In this document: positions 1 through 5,194 of the stretch, piece after piece
Layout: each line of letters opens with the position of its first letter
How positions within the stretch are numbered: position 1 is the first letter of the stretch
Source of the DNA: Longimicrobium sp.
GTDB lineage: Bacteria; Gemmatimonadota; Gemmatimonadetes; Longimicrobiales; Longimicrobiaceae
Direction of reading: 5' to 3'
DNA length: 5,345 nucleotides
Assembly (NCBI GenBank): GCA_030446945.1
Contig: JAUJMI010000097.1
Span: 4,875 to 10,219, forward strand
Position numbers and translations under genes: made by a program
Notes under the pieces: generated by a model
The model's database searches: none
Told to the model about the DNA's origin: nothing
What the model saw: the letters and a program-made list of their open reading frames with translations, nothing else

Positions 1-1
1 G

Positions 2-1294
2 TGGCGCCGCCGCTGGAACCCGCCGACGGAGTGGACGCGCAAGCTGGTGCACTTCGGCAGCGGGATCGTGGCGGCTGGCTTCCCCTGGATGTTCGCGTCG
101 CACTGGACTGTGCTGGTGCTGGGCGCGTCGTTCGCGCTCATCATCCTCGCCACGCGGCGAATGGGGCTGCTGGGGAGCGTCCACGCGGTGGAGCGGCGGT
201 CGGAGGGCGGGCTGTACTACCCGCTCGCCATCTACCTCCTCTTCGCGCTGGGCGCCGGCCGGCCCATCTTCTACCTGATCTCGCTGCTGGTGCTGATGGT
301 GTCCGACACCGTCGCCGCGCTGCTGGGAACGGAGTACGGGCGGCGGATCTACGCCGTGGAGCGCGACCATCGCAGTCTGGAGGGCTCGGGTGCCTTCCTC
401 CTCGCCACCTTTTTCGCCGTCCACCTGCCGCTCCTCCTTCTGACCGATACTCCGCGCGCTGCAACGGTGCTCGTCGCGGCGCAGATCGCGCTGACGGTGA
501 CCATCCTGGAGGGGATCAGCGTGGGCGGGAGCGACAACCTGGTCACGCCGCTCGCCACCTACTTCATGCTCACGGGGATGACGCGGCTTCCCGCGGCGTT
601 CCTGGCGGGGCAGCTCACGGTGCAGCTGGTGGTGACGGTGCTGGTGCTGCTGCTGGCGTGGCGGTACCGCTTCGTCGCCATGAGCACGGCGATGGGGCTG
701 GCGCTGGTGGTGTACGGCGCCTACGCGCTCGGCGGCGCGGAGTGGACGATCGCGCCGGCGCTCGCGGTGCTGATCTTCGTGATCTACTACGCCGTCGCGC
801 GCCGCGTGGCGCCGGATGCCCCGTCGGCGTACCAGGTGCGCGGGCTGTTCTACGTCGCCATCGTGCCGACGGTGCTCTTCTTCCTCGATTACGCGCTCGA
901 GCACGCCGTGGTCGCGCCCATCAAGGACCCGCTCTACGTGCCGTTCGTCGGCGCAGCGGCGGCGCAGCTGATGATCGTCTTCTTTGCGCACCTCCAGGAC
1001 GTGCCTCGCCGCCGCCGGGGCCGGTTGTTCTGGCTGCGGGCGGGGAGCGCGCTGCTCGGGGTCCTGGTGGTGGTGCCCATCGGGCTGGCGCTGAGCGTGA
1101 CCGGCGCAACGGCGTGGGGGCTGCTGTGCGCGGCGGCGGTGTGCGCGGTGTCGCTCGCGCTCTACTTCACCGTTCGCCGCCTTCCCGCCTGGCCTCGCGT
1201 GGCGCCCTGGGGCCTTCGCCTGCAGATGCTCAGCACCGCCGCCGCCACCGCGCTGATGGTGCCGGTGCACCTGTGGCGCATCGGGGCGGTGTGA
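2..1294 (+). CDS. CTP-dependent lipid (polyprenol/phytol) kinase-like integral membrane protein, 5' end outside window
   Basis: This 430-residue fragment is open to the window edge, so the true start lies upstream. A GTG at 47 is not a credible start because it falls inside the conserved motif RKLVHFGSG (fragment residues 13-21), which in this family opens the first membrane segment. Other family-like motifs are SDTVAALLGTEYG (101-113), RSLEGS (124-129) and EGISVGGSDNLVTPL (170-184). Together they match the CTP_transf_1-type kinases (dolichol, phytol and farnesol kinases, CdsA relatives), which phosphorylate a lipid alcohol with CTP at the cytoplasmic membrane. About thirteen hydrophobic segments can be counted by eye. 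Bacterial phytol-kinase-like proteins are usually about 200-250 residues; here a further 210 or so residues of membrane segments (about 221-430) follow, which I cannot assign. The substrate is unknown. The stop codon overlaps the next gene's start, implying coexpression. Family assignment is fairly sure, exact reaction is not. Confidence 0.8.
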   Translation, partial: WRRRWNPPTEWTRKLVHFGSGIVAAGFPWMFASHWTVLVLGASFALIILATRRMGLLGSVHAVERRSEGGLYYPLAIYLLFALGAGRPIFYLISLLVLMVSDTVAALLGTEYGRRIYAVERDHRSLEGSGAFLLATFFAVHLPLLLLTDTPRAATVLVAAQIALTVTILEGISVGGSDNLVTPLATYFMLTGMTRLPAAFLAGQLTVQLVVTVLVLLLAWRYRFVAMSTAMGLALVVYGAYALGGAEWTIAPALAVLIFVIYYAVARRVAPDAPSAYQVRGLFYVAIVPTVLFFLDYALEHAVVAPIKDPLYVPFVGAAAAQLMIVFFAHLQDVPRRRRGRLFWLRAGSALLGVLVVVPIGLALSVTGATAWGLLCAAAVCAVSLALYFTVRRLPAWPRVAPWGLRLQMLSTAAATALMVPVHLWRIGAV

Positions 1295-2016
1295 TGCGGT
1301 GGATCGGTTTGGGGGCCGCGCTGCTCCTGCTGGCGGCGAGTCCGGCGCGGGCGCAGGAGTCCGGGTGCATGGCGCGTCACCTGCGCGAGGCGCTGCGGCT
1401 GAACAAGGAGCGGATGCCGCTGTACGCGGAGCTGACGGGCGGACGTTCGCGCGCGATCTCGCGGCGGCTGATCTGGGCGGAAAGGTTCGCGATGCCGGCG
1501 GCGTGGTACGTGGACTGGCGGGCGCGCAAGTTCCAGCGGCTGGGCATCCCCGTGGTGTGCGCCGACTTCGAGCCGATGGACCGCACCCCCGCCTTCCGCT
1601 CGCGCGCCGACGATCCGCCGCCTCTCTCCGCCTTCACGCCCACCGATCCAAGCAAGATCGCGCGGGCGGTGGAGCGCGGCTACCGGGCGGGCGGGTTCGC
1701 CGGGGCGGGCGCGGCGCTGGAAGGAGAGATCGAGGCGCTCTCGGGCGTACCGGGGTTCCACTGCATGACGCGGCACCTGCTGGAATCGGCGCTGCGCATC
1801 ACGAACGGCGCCCAACGCTACGCAGCCGATGCCGAGGCGCGGGGCGTCGCCTCACCGGCCCGGCTGTCGCGCGCCCTCCTCTCCATGCACCTCACCACGC
1901 TCGGCGAGGCCGCCCGCCTGGACCGCGGCGCCGCTCCCCTCCAGGCCGAAGGCATCCCCATCGTCTGCCAGGACGTCCCCCCGATCCCGCCGAATCCGAA
2001 TCTCCCTGGCGAGTAA
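1294..2016 (+). CDS. Secreted protein of unknown function with an internal duplication and four cysteines
   Basis: This 240-residue protein starts at the ATG that shares its A with the upstream TGA (TGATG), so translation is probably coupled to the lipid-kinase-like gene. Residues 1-20 form a clear Sec signal peptide: MRW, a hydrophobic core of leucines and alanines, then a likely cleavage site ARA|QE. The mature part contains two diverged copies of one unit, residues 25-95 and 157-231. Both share the pattern C-M-x-R-H-L near the start, then L-R, Y, S-R-x-L, A, D, and G-I-P-x-V-C-x-D-x-x-P near the end. The only cysteines are C25, C89, C157 and C225, one at each end of each copy, spaced 64 and 68 residues apart. 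This suggests one disulfide per unit in the periplasm. A Pro/Ala/Gly-rich linker (96-155) joins them. I recognise no family. It may act on the envelope product of its partner gene, but that is only inference. Confidence 0.82.
   Translation: MRWIGLGAALLLLAASPARAQESGCMARHLREALRLNKERMPLYAELTGGRSRAISRRLIWAERFAMPAAWYVDWRARKFQRLGIPVVCADFEPMDRTPAFRSRADDPPPLSAFTPTDPSKIARAVERGYRAGGFAGAGAALEGEIEALSGVPGFHCMTRHLLESALRITNGAQRYAADAEARGVASPARLSRALLSMHLTTLGEAARLDRGAAPLQAEGIPIVCQDVPPIPPNPNLPGE
1366..1578 (+). repeat. First copy of duplicated Cys-bracketed unit (coding)
   Basis: This codes residues 25-95 of the secreted protein. It begins CMARHLREALRL and ends GIPVVCADFEPM. It aligns end to end with the second copy at protein level, but the DNA has diverged, pointing to an old duplication. 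Confidence 0.75.
1762..1986 (+). repeat. Second copy of duplicated Cys-bracketed unit (coding)
   Basis: This codes residues 157-231 of the secreted protein. It begins CMTRHLLESALRI and ends GIPIVCQDVPPI. The shared Cys, Arg-His-Leu, Ser-Arg-x-Leu, Asp and Gly-Ile-Pro-x-Val-Cys positions identify it as a copy of the unit at 1366-1578. Confidence 0.75.
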
Positions 2017-2056
2017 GCTCGCGGCTACAACAACACAAAGTCCGCCTCCGCGGGCT
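2017..2056. repeat. Intergenic hairpin-bearing spacer sequence
   Basis: Right after the stop codon at 2014-2016 comes a run that includes GGCTACAACAACACAAAG, followed by a small hairpin: AGTCCGC (2039-2045), loop CTCC, GCGGGCT (2050-2056), with seven pairs including one T/G wobble. Its composition (CAACAACACAAAG) is unlike the surrounding coding DNA. From memory, similar 'ACAACAACAC-AAGTCCGC' sequences recur between genes in Longimicrobium-like genomes, but I cannot verify that here. It has no T-tract, so a role as an intrinsic terminator is doubtful. Confidence 0.4.
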
Positions 2057-2092
2057 CGCTTCGATCACCTTGTACACGCCGCAACCGCGTGG

Positions 2093-2112
2093 GGGCGCGA
2101 TTCATCGCGCCC
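2093..2112 (+). repeat. REP-like palindrome, copy A (perfect 8-bp stem, TTCA loop)
   Basis: The sequence is GGGCGCGATTCATCGCGCCC: two perfect 8-base arms around the loop TTCA. It lies between the 3' ends of two convergent genes, a typical site for REP-type elements. Two related copies lie at 5072-5091 and 5175-5194. It could also help end transcription from either side, although no T-tract follows. Confidence 0.6.
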
Positions 2113-2134
2113 GCCCTCTCCCTCGCTCGACCGG

Positions 2135-2545
2135 CTACGGGGCGGGGCCGGTTCGATCTACGCCATCGCTCCGTGCGCGGCCCCCCGGCCACGCGGCACC
2201 CGGTGACGCGGCCCCCGACGACGCGCCCGCCCCCGGCGATCCGCCCGCCCTCCGAAACGCAGAGGCCGCGTCCCGGTGATCGGGGGACGCGGCCTCGGTG
2301 CGGTGCTGGGGGCGCGGTGCGCCGGGGTCGGGGCGCGGCTCTCGCGCGGGGCGGCGGCGGCGGGGTGCCGGCGGGTCGAAGAGGCGCGGATGGTCGTCGC
2401 GGAAGCCGAGGCGGGTCAGCATCGAGCGGCTGATCCCGATCGTCTCCAGCTCCTCCAACGTCCATCCGCACTCCAGGATCTGCGCGATCTGCTCGCGCAG
2501 CCACACGTCTTCCTGGCCGCCGGTCCCGTCGTTCCGCTGTGGCAT
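2135..2545 (-). CDS. Small hypothetical protein with a low-complexity C-terminal tail
   Basis: This is a 136-residue protein. The start ATG at 2545 is chosen because GGAGAGGAG (complement of 2553-2561) stands seven bases ahead of it. In-frame codons further upstream run into the hairpin at 2671-2706. Residues 10-57 look like a folded helical segment, with QEDVWLREQIAQILECGWTL followed by EELETIGISRSMLTRLGF and an acidic/Pro end (RDDHPRLFDPP). The weak resemblance to a helix-turn-helix or protein-binding helical pair is too slight to name. From residue 58 on, it is only Pro/Ala/Arg/Gly-rich sequence with no fold visible. A strong hairpin of terminator type at 2262-2296 falls on codons 84-95, so the true 3' end is in question: the tail may be untranslated through an undetected frameshift, or the hairpin may be read through. 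I do not recognise the family. Confidence 0.6.
   Translation of the reverse strand: MPQRNDGTGGQEDVWLREQIAQILECGWTLEELETIGISRSMLTRLGFRDDHPRLFDPPAPRRRRPAREPRPDPGAPRPQHRTEAASPDHRDAASAFRRAGGSPGAGASSGAASPGAAWPGGRARSDGVDRTGPAP
2262..2296 (-). terminator. Hairpin of terminator type inside the small gene's 3' half
   Basis: Arms GAGGCCGCGTCCC (2262-2274) and GGGACGCGGCCTC (2284-2296) form a perfect 13-bp stem with a 9-base loop. On the minus strand it is followed by TGCGTTTCGG, a weak T-containing tail; on the plus strand by G-rich sequence. This favours termination of minus-strand transcripts. It sits within the reading frame of the small gene (codons 84-95), which is unusual for a terminator. Confidence 0.55.
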
Positions 2546-2552
2546 CGGGCGT

Positions 2553-2561
2553 CTCCTCTCC
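2553..2561 (-). promoter_or_regulatory. Strong Shine-Dalgarno sequence of the small hypothetical gene
   Basis: On the minus strand, GGAGAGGAG stands seven bases before the ATG at 2545. It is the best ribosome binding site in the window and decides the start of the small gene in favour of this ATG over longer upstream frames. Confidence 0.75.
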
Positions 2562-2670
2562 GCACGTTCCCGCGCTCCGTTCCCGTGGGTACACCTCGCC
2601 GCCAGGCACGAGTTGCACCGCCTCCATCCGTACGACGAGCGCACCCGCCCGCGCGTCACGCCCGGATGCG

Positions 2671-2706
2671 CGGAGGGCCGCCCGCGCATCCGCGGGCGGC
2701 CCTTCG
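2671..2706 (-). terminator. Strong GC hairpin between the aminopeptidase gene and the small gene
   Basis: Arms AGGGCCGCCCGCG (2674-2686) and CGCGGGCGGCCCT (2691-2703) pair perfectly over 13 bp around a CATC loop. A G/T wobble and two more pairs extend the stem to 2671/2706. It begins 23 bases past the aminopeptidase stop codon on the minus strand and is the likely end of that transcript, leaving the small gene with its own promoter. No T-run follows on either strand, so it may be a hairpin-only or processing structure rather than a canonical terminator. Confidence 0.62.
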
Positions 2707-2728
2707 GTGGTGCGGCACCGGGGCGCGG

Positions 2729-4651
2729 CTACTTCACGATGGCGTCCACCGAGCCCGATGTCACCGGGTGGTAGCCGGGGCGGGCGCGGGCGTAGATGCT
2801 GCGCGCCAGCGACCGGCCCCATTCGCCCTGCGCCATCAGCTCGGCGAAGAGCGGGCGCACGAACTTGCGGCGCCCCTGGCTGGTCAGGAACTGCTCCAGC
2901 GCCGGGACGGCGGGCTGGTAACGGTTGCGCACCGCCAGCTGCAGCCAGGCGAAGAGGATCTCGGCGTTCCCCTGCCGCGAAAGGCCGAATGCGCGGCCCA
3001 GATCGGCGAGCTGCGCGGGGGTGAGCTGCTTGGGGAGCGCGCCCAGGAAGTGCTGCCACTCCTGCGTGGTCCACCCGCGAGTCTGCAGCTGCGCGGCGCC
3101 GGTGCCGGCCGCAAAGGCCTGCGCCTGCGACGCCACCCGCGCGAAGGCGTTGGACCGTGGCACCACCGCGTTCTGCGGGATGCCCGGCTGGTACGCCCAG
3201 CGCTCGATGCCGATGCGCCGCTCCAGCTCCGCGTCGCCACCGATCAGGTTGGCGCGCAGGTCGGCCAGGAAGCCGGCGGTGGTCATCGGCTTGAAGGCGT
3301 TGCGGTCGAAGTAGGAGCGCAGGTACGCGTCCCACCGCGCGCGCCCCACCGCCTGCTCCACGGTGCGCAGGAAGGCCGCCCCCTTTTCGTAGGCGATGCT
3401 GGTCATCCCCGCGTCGGGGTCACGGCCGGAGAGGTCGAGGTGCAGGCGGGAGTCGGGCGCGGCGGGGCCGCCCACCGCCGTCACCTCGTCCTGCAGCTCG
3501 TGCCAGCCCAGGGTGGCCAGCATGGCGGCGCGCTCGGGGCCGTAGAGGGCCTCCATGATGCGGTTCTCGAAGTACGTGGTGAACCCCTCGTTGAGCCAGA
3601 AGTCGGCCCAGGTGGCGTTGGTCACCAGGTTGCCGGACCAGGAGTGCGCCAGCTCGTGCGCGATCAGCGATACCAGCGAGCGGTCGCCCGCCAGGATCGT
3701 CGGCGTGGCAAAGGTCAGCCGCGGGTTCTCCATACCTCCGAAGGGGAAGGAAGGCGGCAGCACCAGGACGTCGTAGCGCCCCCAGCGGTAGGGGCCGTAC
3801 AGCCCCTCGGCGGCGGCGACCATCTTCTCCACGTCCGCCAGCTCGTTGGCGGAGCGCTCCAGCATCGACGGCTCCGTGTACACGCCGGTGCGCGGACCGA
3901 GCGCCCGGAAGGCGAGGTCGCCCACCGCCAGTGCGATCAGGTACGGCGGCACGGGCTTGTCCAGGCGGAAGCGGAAGGCGCGCCCGCCCTCCACCGCCTC
4001 GCCTTCGGGCGTCAGCATCTCGGCGGACATCACCGCCCGCAGCTCGCGCGGAACCGTGATGCGCGCCGCGTACGTCTGGCGGATCCCGGGCGAGTCCTGC
4101 GTCGGGATCCACGAACGCGTGAGGATCGCCTGCCCCTGCGAGAAGAGGTAAGGGTGGCGCTTCCCCGCCGTCTGTGCGGGGGTGAGCCACTGCAGCGCGC
4201 CGGCCGTGGGCGAGGTCTGGTAGCGCACCACGATGCGCCGCGTCTCCGGCGGGAGCGTGACTTCCAGCGGCCGGCCGAGGACGGTGTCCGCGGTGCCCAG
4301 CGTCCACTGGAGCGGCGCGCCGGCGGCGTCGGTCACCCCCTGGATGGTGAGGTCCCGGGTGTCCAGCACGATCCGCCGGGCGCCGGGCGCGGCCTGCACG
4401 TCCAGCGCGGCGGTGCCGGCCAGCCGCTTCGCCGCGAAGTCGGCGCGGAGGTCGAGCTCCACGTGCGTCACCCGCGCCTCTCCCGGGCGGGCGAAGGAGT
4501 GGATGTCGCGCGCGTCCGTCGTCGTGGTCGTGGGCGCCGCGGGTGGGGCCGTAGCCGCGGGCGCGGGATCGGCGGCGGCGGCGACCGCGGCGGGGGCGCA
4601 GGCCGCGAGCGCGCCGATGCAGGCGAGCGCGGCTCGGTTCATCAGGTGCAT
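2729..4651 (-). CDS. M1-family zinc aminopeptidase, leukotriene-A4-hydrolase type, probable lipoprotein
   Basis: This 640-residue exported metallopeptidase releases N-terminal residues from peptides. The zinc motif is HELAH (332-336) with E355, exactly the HEXXH-X18-E spacing: H332, H336 and E355 bind zinc and E333 is the catalytic base. The exopeptidase signature GGMENP is at 305-310, and the catalytic tyrosine sits in YEKG at Y421. PYLFSQGQA (167-175) and RRKF-RPLF (594-601) match LTA4H, the latter holding the residues equivalent to human R563 and K565. Order: N-terminal beta domain (about 50-250), thermolysin-like domain (about 250-500), helical LTA4H C-terminal domain (about 500-640). Human Y267 and Y378 appear replaced by F304 and M416. 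The start at 4651 gives signal MHLMNRAALACIGALAAC with lipobox LAA|C18; an ATG at 4642 is the alternative and keeps the lipobox. A Pro/Ala/Thr linker (about 28-46) follows. A longer frame up to 4789 is rejected because it enters the upstream terminator. Likely role: periplasmic or surface peptide degradation. Confidence 0.95.
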   Translation of the reverse strand: MHLMNRAALACIGALAACAPAAVAAAADPAPAATAPPAAPTTTTTDARDIHSFARPGEARVTHVELDLRADFAAKRLAGTAALDVQAAPGARRIVLDTRDLTIQGVTDAAGAPLQWTLGTADTVLGRPLEVTLPPETRRIVVRYQTSPTAGALQWLTPAQTAGKRHPYLFSQGQAILTRSWIPTQDSPGIRQTYAARITVPRELRAVMSAEMLTPEGEAVEGGRAFRFRLDKPVPPYLIALAVGDLAFRALGPRTGVYTEPSMLERSANELADVEKMVAAAEGLYGPYRWGRYDVLVLPPSFPFGGMENPRLTFATPTILAGDRSLVSLIAHELAHSWSGNLVTNATWADFWLNEGFTTYFENRIMEALYGPERAAMLATLGWHELQDEVTAVGGPAAPDSRLHLDLSGRDPDAGMTSIAYEKGAAFLRTVEQAVGRARWDAYLRSYFDRNAFKPMTTAGFLADLRANLIGGDAELERRIGIERWAYQPGIPQNAVVPRSNAFARVASQAQAFAAGTGAAQLQTRGWTTQEWQHFLGALPKQLTPAQLADLGRAFGLSRQGNAEILFAWLQLAVRNRYQPAVPALEQFLTSQGRRKFVRPLFAELMAQGEWGRSLARSIYARARPGYHPVTSGSVDAIVK

Positions 4652-4759
4652 CCGTGCGTCCGGCCTTCGGGAGTGTGCGGGCGGGCACAGCGCCGCGCCA
4701 TCGTTTGGGATTGATGGCGGATGGTACACCGCAGAGCGCGCGGGGATGCGCCGCGGATG

Positions 4760-4793
4760 AAAAAGCGCGGGGTGCCGCGTCTGCGGCACCCCG
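4760..4793 (-). terminator. Rho-independent terminator of the 39-residue membrane protein gene
   Basis: Stem CGGGGTGCCGC (4768-4778) pairs with GCGGCACCCCG (4783-4793) over 11 bp around a four-base loop. On the minus strand it is followed after three bases by TTTTT (A-run at 4760-4764 on the plus strand). It lies 11 bases past the small gene's stop codon. This is a textbook intrinsic terminator and shows that the aminopeptidase gene downstream must use its own promoter within about 4652-4759, where I see no convincing -35/-10 pair. Confidence 0.88.
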
Positions 4794-4804
4794 GCGGGCT
4801 CGGA

Positions 4805-4924
4805 TCAGCGGGTGCGCTTCCGTGCCTCGCGCCTCGCTTCCAGCTTGATGAGCTGCAGGCAGACGAGGTACACCACGCCGGTGATGGCGAGGAACACCCC
4901 GCCGCGCCAGAGAACTGCGAACAT
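4805..4924 (-). CDS. 39-residue single-pass membrane protein of unknown function
   Basis: ATG at 4924 to TGA at 4805-4807. Residues 5-26 form one strongly hydrophobic segment (LWRGGVFLAITGVVYLVCLQ and on), followed by a highly basic C-terminal tail (KLEARREARKRTR, residues 27-39). By the positive-inside rule the tail should be cytoplasmic. A perfect intrinsic terminator follows 11 bases after the stop, which argues strongly that this is a transcribed unit of its own. No clear Shine-Dalgarno sequence precedes the ATG (ACCTGACC just upstream). The gene is monocistronic and upstream of the aminopeptidase gene on the same strand but separated by the terminator. It resembles small accessory subunits of membrane complexes only in general shape; I do not recognise a family. 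Confidence 0.72.
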   Translation of the reverse strand: MFAVLWRGGVFLAITGVVYLVCLQLIKLEARREARKRTR

Positions 4925-4960
4925 GGTCAGGTACGGTTCGGGTGGACGGTTTGCGCGCCC

Positions 4961-4990
4961 AATCTACGACGCCCGCCCGCCGCGTGCCAG
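4961..4990 (-). promoter_or_regulatory. Candidate sigma70-type promoter for the 39-residue membrane protein
   Basis: Reading the minus strand, CTGGCA (4990-4985) and TAGATT (4966-4961) stand 18 bases apart. Each matches four of six consensus positions, and the -10 lies about 36 bases before the ATG at 4924. In DNA of this composition such a match is only suggestive. Confidence 0.3.
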
Positions 4991-5071
4991 CACTACGCGC
5001 CCCGCATAACGGCCCTGTGTTGCGCCCGTCCCTCCACTTACCGAACGGAGCCCCCGCCGCCGAACCTGTAG

Positions 5072-5091
5072 GGGGGCGATTCATCACGGCC
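5072..5091 (+). repeat. REP-like palindrome, degenerate copy C
   Basis: GGGGGCGATTCATCACGGCC keeps the core GATTCATCACG and differs at three of twenty positions from each of the other two copies when these are read in the same orientation. Its stem is broken at three pairs. It forms the left arm of an inverted pair with 5175-5194. Confidence 0.5.
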
Positions 5092-5174
5092 TCAGCCTGC
5101 GGATGCTTCAGACTCCGCGTGAGTGCACCCGTGATCATCGCCTATAGCCATATCGGTCGAGGCGAGGAGTGGGC

Positions 5175-5194
5175 GGGCGTGATGAATCACGCCC
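5175..5194 (-). repeat. REP-like palindrome, copy B (perfect 8-bp stem, TTCA loop on minus strand)
   Basis: GGGCGTGA, loop TGAA, TCACGCCC; read on the minus strand it becomes GGGCGTGATTCATCACGCCC. It differs from copy A at positions 6 and 15 only, and these pair with each other (C-G becomes T-A), so the stem stays perfect. It is inverted relative to the copy at 5072-5091, with the 11-base arms 5078-5088 and 5178-5188 separated by 89 bases, like a BIME-type doublet. Confidence 0.6.

Noticed and set aside
1..1293. Long frame from the GTG at 1 running in phase with the secreted protein
   Set aside because: Its first 430 or so residues are Arg/Gly/Ala-rich shadow sequence of the lipid-kinase-like gene. 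Only the part from 1294 has a signal peptide and protein-like composition.
2546..2670. Possible -35/-10 pair (GTGACG / TACGGA) for the small hypothetical gene
   Set aside because: The matches are too weak in this GC-rich DNA. The hairpin upstream implies that a promoter exists here, but I cannot place it.
2025..3335. Long minus-strand frame of 436 residues
   Set aside because: It is an out-of-frame shadow of the aminopeptidase and the small gene, with Pro/Arg-rich composition and no domain motif.
2276..4714. Plus-strand frame of 812 residues opposite the aminopeptidase
   Set aside because: It is an antisense shadow in high-GC DNA, rich in His, Arg and Gly, while the opposite strand has a full set of M1 motifs.
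4652..4789. N-terminal extension of the aminopeptidase to an ATG at 4789
   Set aside because: It would begin inside the terminator hairpin at 4760-4793 and would bury the signal peptide 46 residues from the N-terminus.
3420..5138. Minus-strand frame of 572 residues across the aminopeptidase and small membrane gene
   Set aside because: It crosses a strong terminator, and its composition is that of a frame-shifted shadow.
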